Positions 17,726 to 25,814 of a DNA stretch of 64,000 bases are shown one piece after another. Below the pieces are notes generated by a model. It was not told the origin of the DNA. It did no database searches and saw only the letters and a program-made list of their open reading frames with translations. Source of the stretch: Scalindua sp964344685 (lineage in GTDB: Bacteria; Planctomycetota; Brocadiia; Brocadiales; Scalinduaceae); assembly GCA_964344685.1 (NCBI GenBank), contig CAYFOK010000016.1:1-64000 (forward strand), in the 5' to 3' direction. A program made the translations under genes and the position numbers. The stretch's first letter is position 1, and each line of letters starts with the position of its first letter.

Positions 17726-19098
17726 AGAATTTTATTGACGAAGATAAAATATGTAAAATTCTGGAGGAAACAAAAAATCCTTCCAGCCAACGTGTAGAGA
17801 CTATAATCAATAAATCCCTGGAATTAAAAGGTCTCAGTCCTGAAGAGGCAGCTGTACTTATCAATTGTAATGAACATGTTACATTGAACAGGATATTCGC
17901 AACTGCTAAACACATAAAGGAAACAATATACGGTAACCGGCTTGTTTTATTCGCACCACTCTATCTATCAAATAGATGCGTAAATAACTGTCTCTATTGT
18001 GGCTTCCGCAGGGAAAATTTAAATACTAAAACACGCTTTTTAGATTCAGATGAAATACAAAAGGAGACCAGAGCCCTGATCTCGCAGGGACACAAAAGGC
18101 TTCTCATAGTCTCCGCAGAAGACTCTGCCTCCAATATAGACTATTTAGAAGAGGCAATAAAGACCGTCTACGACACAAAGGATGGGAATGGCGACATAAG
18201 GAGGGTAAACATCAACGCCGCACCTATGAGAGTGAATGATTTCAAAAGACTTAAGGATACAGGTATAGGAACATATCAATTATTCCAGGAAACATACCAC
18301 GAAGGCACATATAAGAAGATGCACACATCCGGGCCAAAATCAGATTATTTAAAACGGCTCTACGCGTGTGATCTTGCCCAAAGTGCCGGCATAGATGATA
18401 TAGGCATAGGAGCGCTGTTTGGCCTGTATAACTACAAATTTGAGGTACTGGCATTGCTGTTCCATGCCATGCACCTTGAAGAAGTGTTCGGGGTAGGCCC
18501 TCACACCATTTCTGTTCCAAGGCTTGAGCCTGCACCAGGCTCTAATATAAGTATCCACCCCCCCTACCCTGTATCAGACACTGATCTTAAAAAGATAATT
18601 GCTGTTCTCCGTCTTTCTGTTCCATATACCGGTATAATACTCTCTACAAGAGAGAATGCCGTTTTAAGAAATGAACTTATTTATCTCGGTGTATCGCAGA
18701 TATCGGCTGGATCGAAGACACTGCCAGGCGGCTACAGAAGTAACGAAAAAAAACAAGGGCAATTCAGTGTATCGGATGAACGGTCCCTATCGGAAGTTAT
18801 AGAAGATATGACGGACAGAGGATTCATTCCAAGCTTCTGCACCTCCTGCTATCGAACCGGCAGAACTGGTGAGCATTTTATGGATCTCGCAAAACCCGGT
18901 GATATTAAGAACTTTTGCCAGCCAAACGCGCTTCTAACATTTGAGGAATACCTTCTTGACTATAACCCGGAGCTTGCCGGAAAGACAAAGGCTCTTATAT
19001 CATCTGAGATTTGTAAAATTGCAGATCCGGAAGTCAGAAATATGACATCTGGCAAAATAAAATCTCTGTCCCGGGGAGCAAGAGATATCTATTTCTAG
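17722..19098 (+). CDS. hydG: HydG-type tyrosine lyase, radical SAM
   Basis: A 458-residue radical-SAM enzyme. The SAM cluster is Cys86, Cys90 and Cys93 (NRCVNNCLYCGFRREN). The C-terminal auxiliary [5Fe-4S] cluster motif that separates HydG from ThiH is present exactly: Cys373-x2-Cys376-x22-Cys399. HydG cleaves tyrosine and delivers CO and cyanide on iron to [FeFe] hydrogenase maturation. It is translationally coupled to the HypC-HydE fusion. No HydF and no [FeFe] hydrogenase catalytic subunit is encoded in the window; the neighbouring hydrogenase is [NiFe]. The biochemical identity is strong, the target hydrogenase is uncertain. Confidence 0.93.
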   Translation: MKNFIDEDKICKILEETKNPSSQRVETIINKSLELKGLSPEEAAVLINCNEHVTLNRIFATAKHIKETIYGNRLVLFAPLYLSNRCVNNCLYCGFRRENLNTKTRFLDSDEIQKETRALISQGHKRLLIVSAEDSASNIDYLEEAIKTVYDTKDGNGDIRRVNINAAPMRVNDFKRLKDTGIGTYQLFQETYHEGTYKKMHTSGPKSDYLKRLYACDLAQSAGIDDIGIGALFGLYNYKFEVLALLFHAMHLEEVFGVGPHTISVPRLEPAPGSNISIHPPYPVSDTDLKKIIAVLRLSVPYTGIILSTRENAVLRNELIYLGVSQISAGSKTLPGGYRSNEKKQGQFSVSDERSLSEVIEDMTDRGFIPSFCTSCYRTGRTGEHFMDLAKPGDIKNFCQPNALLTFEEYLLDYNPELAGKTKALISSEICKIADPEVRNMTSGKIKSLSRGARDIYF

Positions 19099-19119
19099 TA
19101 TGGTTCGTAAACCAGGCAA

Positions 19120-20925
19120 TTAATCTGTAGCAGAGCATTGAGCATCTTTTAACTGCTCTTCAGCTGATATTTCCTTCAAAAATTGTGTAGCAACTTCAGC
19201 AGGCAAAGGACGACAGAAATAGAAGCCCTGCAGACAATCACATTTATGCTCATGCAGGAAAGTGACCTGCTCCTTGGTTTCCACACCCTCAGCTATTGAC
19301 TGTAATCCCAAACTCTTTGCCAGGGTGATTATAAGCTTAATAATCTCCTCATCATTATGGTCTTTCCCAATACCCTGCACAAAAGACATATCTATCTTGA
19401 TGGCATCAATTGGTAAACGCTTCAGATAATTCAAGGAAGAGAAGCCTGTTCCAAAATCATCTACGGCGATATAAGCACCCAAACCGTGTATTTTTTCGAG
19501 TAAGGCAATTGTTGACATAGGATTATCCATAATGGCACTTTCAGCCAGTTCCAGTTCCAGATAATGGGGATCAAGCTCTGTATCAGATATAATTTGTAGA
19601 AACGTTTCCCAGAAAGAGTCCTGATTCAACTGTTTTAGAGATACATTTACGGCAAGTGTTGCGTCCTTTGATAAGTAATGGTTTTTCTGCCACTCACTAA
19701 TTTGCTTGCATGCTGTATGTAATACCCATTCACTGATTGGAAAAATCAATCCAGTTTTCTCCGCCATGGGAATAAACTTATCTGGACTTATTACTCCTAA
19801 TTTACTGTGTTGCCAGCGAATCAATGCCTCCATACCAATAACCCTGCCAGCCATATCTACCTTGGGCTGGTAAAAAAGAGTAAGCTCATTTTGTGCAAGA
19901 GCATGTCGAAGATCATTTTCAAGATGTATACGCTTCATTGTCTCCTCGTGCAACTCCTGTGAAAAGAACTGGTAATTATTCCTTCCCATTTTCTTTGCAA
20001 GATACATTGCTGTGTCAGCAGACTTGCATATACTTTCAGGGTCCTCACCGGCTTCCGGGCACATTGCAATCCCGATACTGGAACTTACAAAAACTTCATT
20101 GTTACCTAACTTATGAATTGGTGCAAGTGCATCTAGTATCCCCTGCGAAACATGTGCAGCATCATCAGGGTTGGAATCATCAATGAGTACAGCAAATTCG
20201 TCTCCACCCATGCGTGCCACAAGATCATTCTCACGCACACGTCCCTTCAACCGGTCAGCAACACTTTTCAGTAATAAATCACCCACATCGTGTCCCATGG
20301 TATCATTTATATCCTTAAAATGGTCCAGGTCTAAAAACATCAAAGCAAATGTTTTGTGGTTTCGACGTGTTTTAGCCAGAGCCCGTAACAGGCCTTCTCG
20401 CAAAAGTGTACGGTTAGCCAGCCCGGTTACATTATCATAACGTGCCAGCTGTACCAATTGTTCTTCTGCCTGCTTACGAACTTCTATTTCCTCTTTGAGT
20501 TGACTCATGGCACGTTCATTATTTTCAAGTGCCTCCGTAACACTTGTCTCGTCCTGTATTGCAAAAAAGGCATAATATTCACCATCCTCCTGTGCCGGAA
20601 TACGTGTTATATACGTATTCTGAATACGAAATTTTCCTCCAGGCAGAGGGGATGGTATAAAGTACTCATAAATATTGGCAGAGAATGTAACGGGTTGGTT
20701 GGTGTGGAATACTTTTCTTATACCTTCTGTATACTTATTATCTTCAAGATGTGGAAAATGAGTAATCAGATCTGTTCCAACAATTTTATCTCTCGAAATA
20801 CCTGACCATTCTTCAAGACATTTATTCCAGAAGATGACTACAAAGTCTTTACTCAGAATAAATTGACCAATTGGAGAATGATCAAGAATATCAAATTTTG
20901 CTGTCGATTTTATTGTATCTTCCAT
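19120..20925 (-). CDS. PAS-GGDEF-EAL cyclic-di-GMP signalling protein
   Basis: A 601-residue soluble protein. A PAS domain occupies about residues 8-120, followed by a short coiled coil. A GGDEF domain at about 160-325 has an intact MGGDEFAV active site. An EAL domain at about 340-585 has MEALIRW, DDFGTGFSSL and IKIDMSFV. Both output domains keep catalytic motifs, so it could make or degrade c-di-GMP; which dominates cannot be told. No transmembrane segments are visible, so the PAS domain probably senses an intracellular signal. It faces hydG tail to tail. Confidence 0.92.
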   Translation of the reverse strand: MEDTIKSTAKFDILDHSPIGQFILSKDFVVIFWNKCLEEWSGISRDKIVGTDLITHFPHLEDNKYTEGIRKVFHTNQPVTFSANIYEYFIPSPLPGGKFRIQNTYITRIPAQEDGEYYAFFAIQDETSVTEALENNERAMSQLKEEIEVRKQAEEQLVQLARYDNVTGLANRTLLREGLLRALAKTRRNHKTFALMFLDLDHFKDINDTMGHDVGDLLLKSVADRLKGRVRENDLVARMGGDEFAVLIDDSNPDDAAHVSQGILDALAPIHKLGNNEVFVSSSIGIAMCPEAGEDPESICKSADTAMYLAKKMGRNNYQFFSQELHEETMKRIHLENDLRHALAQNELTLFYQPKVDMAGRVIGMEALIRWQHSKLGVISPDKFIPMAEKTGLIFPISEWVLHTACKQISEWQKNHYLSKDATLAVNVSLKQLNQDSFWETFLQIISDTELDPHYLELELAESAIMDNPMSTIALLEKIHGLGAYIAVDDFGTGFSSLNYLKRLPIDAIKIDMSFVQGIGKDHNDEEIIKLIITLAKSLGLQSIAEGVETKEQVTFLHEHKCDCLQGFYFCRPLPAEVATQFLKEISAEEQLKDAQCSATD

Positions 20926-21388
20926 GGCTTTTTATACTAAAGCTTCTTAAGAATTTCTACCGTATTTTCCAGTACCTATAACCAAAACTAAAACATTATT
21001 TCACTTAATTGGAAACTCTGAGCTTACACAGTACCAGCATTATTCTACACTTATATCGGATTTCAGACACATCATACTGCTATGAGCTTTTAGATAATTC
21101 TCTTTCCAGAAAACCATTTTTTAATGATATATGGCGTAATAACTATGATCACGCTATTTATGTGCCAAAAAATAACCCAAAACAGACAAATCAACTATCC
21201 CACAAAGTACAGTTTAACTATCTATTTAACAAGCAGTTATGAAGTAAACACCCTAAGTATTTTGGAACAAATTACCTCCTGTTTTTAGTATAAAACCAGG
21301 CCAACTGTCTAATTATTATACACACTGAAACATATTTACTAAAAGAAGGGTTATGTTTATTTTCCAAACAATGTACCGAACTTAATGT
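20926..21388. other. 463-bp intergenic stretch without a supported gene
   Basis: AT-rich sequence between the c-di-GMP protein and the glycosyltransferase-like gene. A 77-codon frame on the plus strand (21009-21242) exists, but it has a TTG start, no ribosome binding site and no recognisable sequence character. I see no tRNA, convincing terminator or repeat. It should contain the promoter of the PAS-GGDEF-EAL gene on its left side. Confidence 0.5.
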
Positions 21389-22477
21389 TCAGCACAATTT
21401 GTAATTGAACTCTGCTGCTGCTACCGCCCCATTTAATTCATTTCGTTTTATACATGGTAATGCCAGAATTTCTGGAAGGAAAGAGAGCCAGCTCCCTTTT
21501 TGAAATTGTGACTCAGAAATGGCACGGCCGCTCATCTTATTTATTACAAACGTTTCAAGTACCTCAGATTCCTTAAAAGTTGAGCGTGGAATATATCCGA
21601 AAGGAATGCCGGCATGATAGATCTCAGCAAGGGTACTATAACCCAGCTTCCCTATTACTGCATCACAAGCATCAATAAGGTCTGGGTGAAAAAAATCGGA
21701 GTGATGAGGTAATAATACCAGATTATCAGCAGTCTGCATTGTCTGACCACCACCAGGGATAATAAAATACGTATCATTTTGCTGCGTCAGATGTTCTAAG
21801 AACATATATCTTTCAGGTATCCCACCCATGGTAATCATTACTATCTTTACCCCATCAGGTATGCCCAGCTTTTGTCTGATTTGCAATGAAGCAGCTCTAA
21901 CCTTTCGGCTGATCGGTACCGTGCACAGGTCAGCATCCTGATAATAACAAACAGGTTCTGTTTGGATGTGATAATCCGCACATCCATATATATAACTTAG
22001 ATAATCAACAAATTTACCGGCAGGAAAGTCTGTACTTACATAATTCTCGTATACCCAGTCCCAAGTAAAGTTTTCGATCAATACTGAAGGGATACCGGCT
22101 TTCTGTGCTACCGCAATTCCCATTGGAGAAATATCACATATGATTAACCTGCAATTTATTTTGCTTACCGTTTTTGATATGTTCGTAATTTGAGATTTAT
22201 TAAATGGGAGAAAGTTATCAAGCCTGCGAATCGTCTCAGGCAAATCTTCACGCAGAGGTGTATTCTGAACTATACCTATATCAGTCAATAATCGATGGTA
22301 AGTAAAAGTTCCGGAAAGGGATTGTTCAAAAAACCACTGAGGGATTATTGTGAATATTTCAAATCTTATCGAAGGATTAATATCATGCATGGCAGCCATT
22401 ACAGCACATGCACGTGAGGCATGACCATACCCATGAGGAGAAACAAAATATGCAATTGAAAGCATACTAGAGTTCAT
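21389..22477 (-). CDS. glycosyltransferase-like protein (L-arabinokinase N-domain/MurG-like fold)
   Basis: A 362-residue protein. It opens with YFVSPHGYGHASRA, the glycine-rich nucleotide-sugar transferase start that also begins plant L-arabinokinase N-domains. Other shared blocks are an SPMGIAVAQKAGIPSVLIENF-type segment, VMITMGGIPE and a C-terminal DAVIGKLGYSTLAEIYHAGIP donor-binding region as in GT-B (family 28) enzymes. No kinase domain follows, so it is the glycosyltransferase-like part alone. Acceptor and donor are unknown. It is followed on the same strand, 39 bases upstream, by the DUF3786 gene. The fold is well supported. Confidence 0.75.
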   Translation of the reverse strand: MNSSMLSIAYFVSPHGYGHASRACAVMAAMHDINPSIRFEIFTIIPQWFFEQSLSGTFTYHRLLTDIGIVQNTPLREDLPETIRRLDNFLPFNKSQITNISKTVSKINCRLIICDISPMGIAVAQKAGIPSVLIENFTWDWVYENYVSTDFPAGKFVDYLSYIYGCADYHIQTEPVCYYQDADLCTVPISRKVRAASLQIRQKLGIPDGVKIVMITMGGIPERYMFLEHLTQQNDTYFIIPGGGQTMQTADNLVLLPHHSDFFHPDLIDACDAVIGKLGYSTLAEIYHAGIPFGYIPRSTFKESEVLETFVINKMSGRAISESQFQKGSWLSFLPEILALPCIKRNELNGAVAAAEFNYKLC

Positions 22478-22516
22478 TAACCGAATACATTGAAAATGCC
22501 ATTTTAATGTTGTATT

Positions 22517-23137
22517 TCACGAAAGCATTACAGAAACACTCATCATGGCAGTTGACCAGACGATATCTACCGGTAGATGGATTTCACAGGTAGAATCAAA
22601 TAAAAGATCTGCTCTGGGAAGAAACTCTTCATCACCCTTCCAAATAATTATTGTAACTGGAACTCTTGGAAAAGGGAATAGGCACAGAGATGCGTCACCA
22701 TAATCCAGAACTTCACAGCCGAACTCTACACCCCTTCTGAGAAACCCTTCAATATCACTGCCGTATTTAAATGCAATCCTGTCAAGAGGGAGTACATGTG
22801 TACCCTTTGAATATATATTTCCTCCTTTCAAATCTTCCGGCCTTACCAGTTTATGTACGAGGGTCACATCCTTTGCATTTACAAGATACCAGAGAATAGA
22901 TAATCTTGTATAGTCTCTGAGTTTATTCAGCAGCAGATCACTTTCTTGAGAATCACTGTATATGATATTGTCTTTCATAGAGACCATTATATCCTGACCA
23001 AATGATTTTAAAGTATATATGTTTAAGGAACTATCATAAGACACTTTTGCTCTGTTGCATACATTTTCAGGATTCATCCCATGAAGAATCTCCCAGGCCT
23101 GCAACTCACCGGTCTCTGTTTTTAAAGGGATATTCAT
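22517..23137 (-). CDS. DUF3786-family protein
   Basis: A 206-residue soluble protein. The C-terminal half has the family pattern LFPFPRVPVTIIIWKGDEEF, then RADLLFDSTCEIHLP, and the N-terminal half has a weakly conserved WEIL segment. DUF3786 proteins occur in anaerobes and are often near corrinoid or CO-dehydrogenase related genes, but no such genes are adjacent here. Function is unknown. It probably shares a transcript with the glycosyltransferase-like gene downstream. Confidence 0.75.
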   Translation of the reverse strand: MNIPLKTETGELQAWEILHGMNPENVCNRAKVSYDSSLNIYTLKSFGQDIMVSMKDNIIYSDSQESDLLLNKLRDYTRLSILWYLVNAKDVTLVHKLVRPEDLKGGNIYSKGTHVLPLDRIAFKYGSDIEGFLRRGVEFGCEVLDYGDASLCLFPFPRVPVTIIIWKGDEEFLPRADLLFDSTCEIHLPVDIVWSTAMMSVSVMLS

Positions 23138-23233
23138 TATGAAAGTTATTTACTATCTCTAATTAAACATTCTAAGCTTAAATAAAAAAGTAACATGACC
23201 ACACTGATATTCTCAGCTTATTTTCATTTACAT

Positions 23234-23270
23234 GCCCTCCCGGATGAATCCGTTCGGACGGGACAATGGA
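23234..23270. repeat. GC-rich dyad, shared with 46337-46370
   Basis: The sequence CCCGGATGA, then 6 bases, then TCGGACGGG forms a dyad: TCCCG pairs with CGGGA and an inner TCCG-TT-CGGA hairpin. The same two 9-base blocks with a 5-base spacer appear at 46343-46365. It is much more GC-rich than its surroundings, like REP-type palindromes. It lies between a DUF3786 gene and a zinc-ribbon gene that both point leftward, so it could also end the transcript of the zinc-ribbon gene. Confidence 0.45.
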
Positions 23271-23308
23271 AATCTATATACACGCCAGATCAGAAGTGAT
23301 AGTATTCG

Positions 23309-23554
23309 TTATAACATGTAAAACAATACAAAGGCCAGGATTGTCAGTGCCACCACGATGATATACATTATTTTGCCTTGAGGTTTGGGTTTATCTGCCT
23401 GGATATCTGATTCTTCAAACGCAGGCAGATCAAGACCGTCATACATTGTATCTTCAGACCATCCGGTTTTCTCATCTGATCCGCAAACTGGGCATGATTT
23501 TGCTTTCATCGGCACTTCTGCACCACAATTTGGACAATCAAAATAATCTGACAT
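23309..23554 (-). CDS. small zinc-ribbon membrane protein
   Basis: An 81-residue protein. Residues 7-24 form a zinc ribbon (CPNCGAEVPMKAKSCPVCG). A short acidic linker follows, and residues 60-80 form one C-terminal transmembrane helix. An AGGAAAAAA-type ribosome binding site is present upstream of ATG 23554. It would be tail-anchored with the ribbon in the cytoplasm. Function unknown; such proteins are common and often annotated only as zinc-ribbon proteins. Confidence 0.65.
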   Translation of the reverse strand: MSDYFDCPNCGAEVPMKAKSCPVCGSDEKTGWSEDTMYDGLDLPAFEESDIQADKPKPQGKIMYIIVVALTILAFVLFYML

Positions 23555-23599
23555 AATATTTTTTCCTCCCGGGTAATAATTTAAAGAATCTCATATTGA

Positions 23600-23867
23600 T
23601 TATCTTAAGTTATAAGAAATTTTGTAAGAATTTAACTTATTATATAGCGTCTTTATAGATATGCCAAGAGTATCAGCCACACGCGTTTTGTTTCCGTTCA
23701 TTTTCACCAGAATGTTAATTATATGCTGTTTCTCAAGATCAGAGAGAGAAATATCATCATGTAAAATGTAATCCCTGGTATCCACATATCCCCCTGATCT
23801 CATCAGGCAGATCACAAACACCTATTTTTTCATCATCAACAAAAAAAAGCTTAATTTTATTTTTCAT
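23600..23867 (-). pseudogene. collapsed NtrC-type response regulator (receiver start plus Fis helix-turn-helix)
   Basis: Starting at ATG 23867, the first 15 codons read MKNKIKLFFVDDEKI, the start of a receiver domain with its acidic pocket. This frame stops at 23757. In another frame, 23600-23821 encodes a Fis-type DNA-binding end: LSDLEKQHIINILVKMNGNK, then TRVADTLGISIKTLYNKL. Such ends close NtrC-family regulators. The receiver rest and the whole AAA+ domain are missing, and the two parts are out of frame. The simplest reading is a large internal deletion with frameshift. The 73-codon Fis part starts at GTG 23821 right after a stop, so it could still be translated, but I see no ribosome binding site for it. 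Confidence 0.65.
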
Positions 23868-24153
23868 AATAAGATCATTTCGCTGCCGGGAATCTGGTAG
23901 AAAGCAAAATTTTATCTGTTTTTCACTTTTGACACTATTATCTAATACACATTCCTACTATCGGGCATTATATATCACTACCTTCAGTATCTTCAACGAT
24001 TTTGTGAGCAATATTCACTCATTAGCCTACTAAGACATTTTAAACTATCTTCATACCGATTGTCACAAAATACACTTTTTCCTAAAGAATTTTTCAAATG
24101 CTCCGATAATAATGGAACTATAGAAACTCAATTTTACCCATACGAGGTGACAG

Positions 24154-24399
24154 ATGATTGACGAAAAAGATGTTCTTCACCTGTTTATTCAATCGATTCT
24201 ACAACACATAGACTCAATAGAGAACAGTAACGTGGATAAAGAAACAATAGATGAGCTCAAACTGCTCTTATCAGATAATTTAACTGAAGATGGCATGGTT
24301 CAAGTAAGAAAATCTTTGATGAATAAGACATTCCATCTCTCTTTCTCAAATTACAAAGATTTTATGAGTAAATACGAAAAGGGGCACCTGCAGAATTAA
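24154..24399 (+). CDS. small hypothetical protein
   Basis: An 81-residue acidic, helical protein with no cysteines, signal peptide or membrane segment. The start is supported by a strong GAGGTGA placed 4 bases before ATG 24154. I do not recognise a family. It lies between the remnants of a response regulator and a histidine kinase that run on the opposite strand, so it may have entered with or after their decay. Confidence 0.55.
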   Translation: MIDEKDVLHLFIQSILQHIDSIENSNVDKETIDELKLLLSDNLTEDGMVQVRKSLMNKTFHLSFSNYKDFMSKYEKGHLQN

Positions 24400-24433
24400 G
24401 AAATCCGAAAAAGTTAAAAGTAACTAAAGTTTT

Positions 24434-24500
24434 AAGTGAGCTAAAGGTGTGATAAAACACAAATCTTCTATTTTTTAACCTTAGGCACTTTAGTTCACTT
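24434..24500. repeat. inverted repeat, 13-bp arms
   Basis: AAGTGAGCTAAAG (24434-24446) pairs with CTTTAGTTCACTT (24488-24500) with one G-T pair, around a 41-base AT-rich loop. It follows the 81-residue gene by about 35 bases. There is no T-tract directly after it, so a terminator role is uncertain. A related string (TTTAGGCACTTTGAAC) is present at 36576-36591 before the short NfeD gene. Confidence 0.45.
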
Positions 24501-24524
24501 TAGACACTTCAAACCTGGTTGCAG

Positions 24525-24677
24525 CTATGCCGTACTAATTTTCTCATCTACCGGCAAAGAAATAGTAAATGCCGCCCCTTTCCCAATTCCATTACTACTG
24601 ACTGATATCATTCCTTTATGTTCTTCTATAATGCCATAACAGATAGATAACCCACCTCTCTCTCTGGAGATCTTTTT
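24525..24677 (-). pseudogene. histidine kinase remnant (C-terminal ATPase end only)
   Basis: On the minus strand this stretch reads GLSICYGIIEEHKG, then MISVSSNGIGKGAAFTISLP, and ends at TAG 24525-24527. This is the G2-box to C-terminus of a HATPase_c kinase domain. The preceding codons give SRERGGLSI, where a normal kinase has RGTGLGLSI, so four residues are lost, and a stop lies a few codons further upstream. The dimerisation and N-terminal parts are gone. It is the natural partner of the collapsed NtrC-type regulator downstream on the same strand. I take the pair to be a dead two-component operon. Confidence 0.65.
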
Positions 24678-24894
24678 TCATTTTCAGCTCAATCCGGGCT
24701 AGAGGCTAATTCTCATAGACAATAATACCGACACCAACAATCAAAATCCCTGTCCACAATCTATGACCCTTTTAATAATTACCGGTATTCTCATGCAATA
24801 AAACAGGAAAAATTAGCATATTCAATCATAAATCTCAGAATTCACAGAAGTTATATATTATACAGCCACACAAGCTTCAAGAACAAATTCATAC

Positions 24895-24923
24895 TTGACA
24901 TAAAATTGGGTATTTGTTAGATT
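24895..24923 (+). promoter_or_regulatory. sigma-70-type promoter
   Basis: TTGACA at 24895-24900, a 17-base spacer, then TAGATT at 24918-24923. The -35 is a perfect match and the -10 matches at 4 of 6 positions. It lies about 70 bases before the start of the coiled-coil membrane gene at 24994. Confidence 0.55.
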
Positions 24924-24993
24924 ATCGAAAATTGTTTAAATAAGACTCCAGTAACTTTTTACAGAAAAACGCGTTTGAAAGGAGAAGGAAACA

Positions 24994-25473
24994 ATGGCTA
25001 CAGGAAAGGTTAAAATTTTTGCTACAACTACTGCTTTATTTGCGGTTTGTGCTATTATATTTTTTACGCTGGCAATTACCGCCATTGGCAAATACACAGC
25101 TCAATTGAAAAGAGTTCATCATATGGAACAGCAGATCTTAGCAGGTAAAGCAGAAATGTTAAAGGTACCTGAAATAATTAGTGAGTTAAGAAAAGCTGAC
25201 AAGGAAAAAAGTGAATTGGAAATGCAAGTTGCTGAACTTACAGAAGCAAGTGAAGACTTTGATGCAGAACTTGCTGACCTGCAAAAAGAGTTAACTTTAG
25301 TAACGGTAGCGAAGCTCGTCCTGGAAACAGATAAGGCCGGTTACACAAAGAATCTGATAGAAGCCAGGCAGGCTGTTGAAGAGTTAAAAGAACAGCTGGG
25401 CACCAATGATGGCGGTACCAGAATAGATGCTTTAGATGAGATCGAAGAGACACTGATCGAATCTTCACATTGA
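24994..25473 (+). CDS. single-pass membrane protein with long coiled coil
   Basis: A 159-residue protein. Residues 8-32 form one N-terminal transmembrane helix (TTTALFAVCAIIFFTLAI), and residues 35-140 are a strongly heptad-patterned coiled coil rich in E, K and L. A short acidic tail follows. AAAGGAGAAGGAAAC precedes ATG 24994, a strong ribosome binding site. It is monocistronic: a promoter lies upstream and a terminator 95 bases downstream. No family was recognised; a cell-envelope or scaffold role is possible but unproven. Confidence 0.7.
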   Translation: MATGKVKIFATTTALFAVCAIIFFTLAITAIGKYTAQLKRVHHMEQQILAGKAEMLKVPEIISELRKADKEKSELEMQVAELTEASEDFDAELADLQKELTLVTVAKLVLETDKAGYTKNLIEARQAVEELKEQLGTNDGGTRIDALDEIEETLIESSH

Positions 25474-25568
25474 ATTATTTCCAGTAATAACGCATGAATC
25501 TGTAAAAAATAGAGAAACCGCTTAACACATAGCTTAGAGCAGAAGCCATTAATTTCTTTACATATAAA

Positions 25569-25609
25569 TTAAGCCTTATCTCACCTGTTGGGATAAGGCT
25601 TAATTTTTT
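25569..25609 (+). terminator. Rho-independent terminator
   Basis: A perfect 12-bp stem: TTAAGCCTTATC at 25569-25580 and its complement at 25592-25603, 11-base loop, then six T. It lies downstream of the coiled-coil membrane protein gene and ends its transcript. The rest of the 341-bp gap up to 25814 holds no gene; it includes an alternating CGTACGTACGTA tract near 25670. Confidence 0.85.
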
Positions 25610-25814
25610 AGTATCTGTCAGCTTCCAGACACAACAAAGTTATCAAAAACCCCCTTTTACCATAACCCCGTACGTACGTATCTGACGCATCAACACATTG
25701 ACACCAAGCCATTTTTTGCTATAATATTCCTTCAGTTAAGACAGGTTTGCATCTTGAATTAGCAAAAAATCTTGTTTAAAACTAACACACATAGCTGCAA
25801 TAACAATTGAAAAA

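Noticed and set aside
6565..19098. [FeFe] hydrogenase catalytic subunit or HydF in the cluster
   Set aside because: No H-cluster motifs (TSCCPxW, MPCxxKxxE) and no HydF GTPase in any frame of the cluster.
21009..21242. 77-codon plus-strand frame in an intergenic gap
   Set aside because: No ribosome binding site, unusual composition, TTG start and no recognisable motif.
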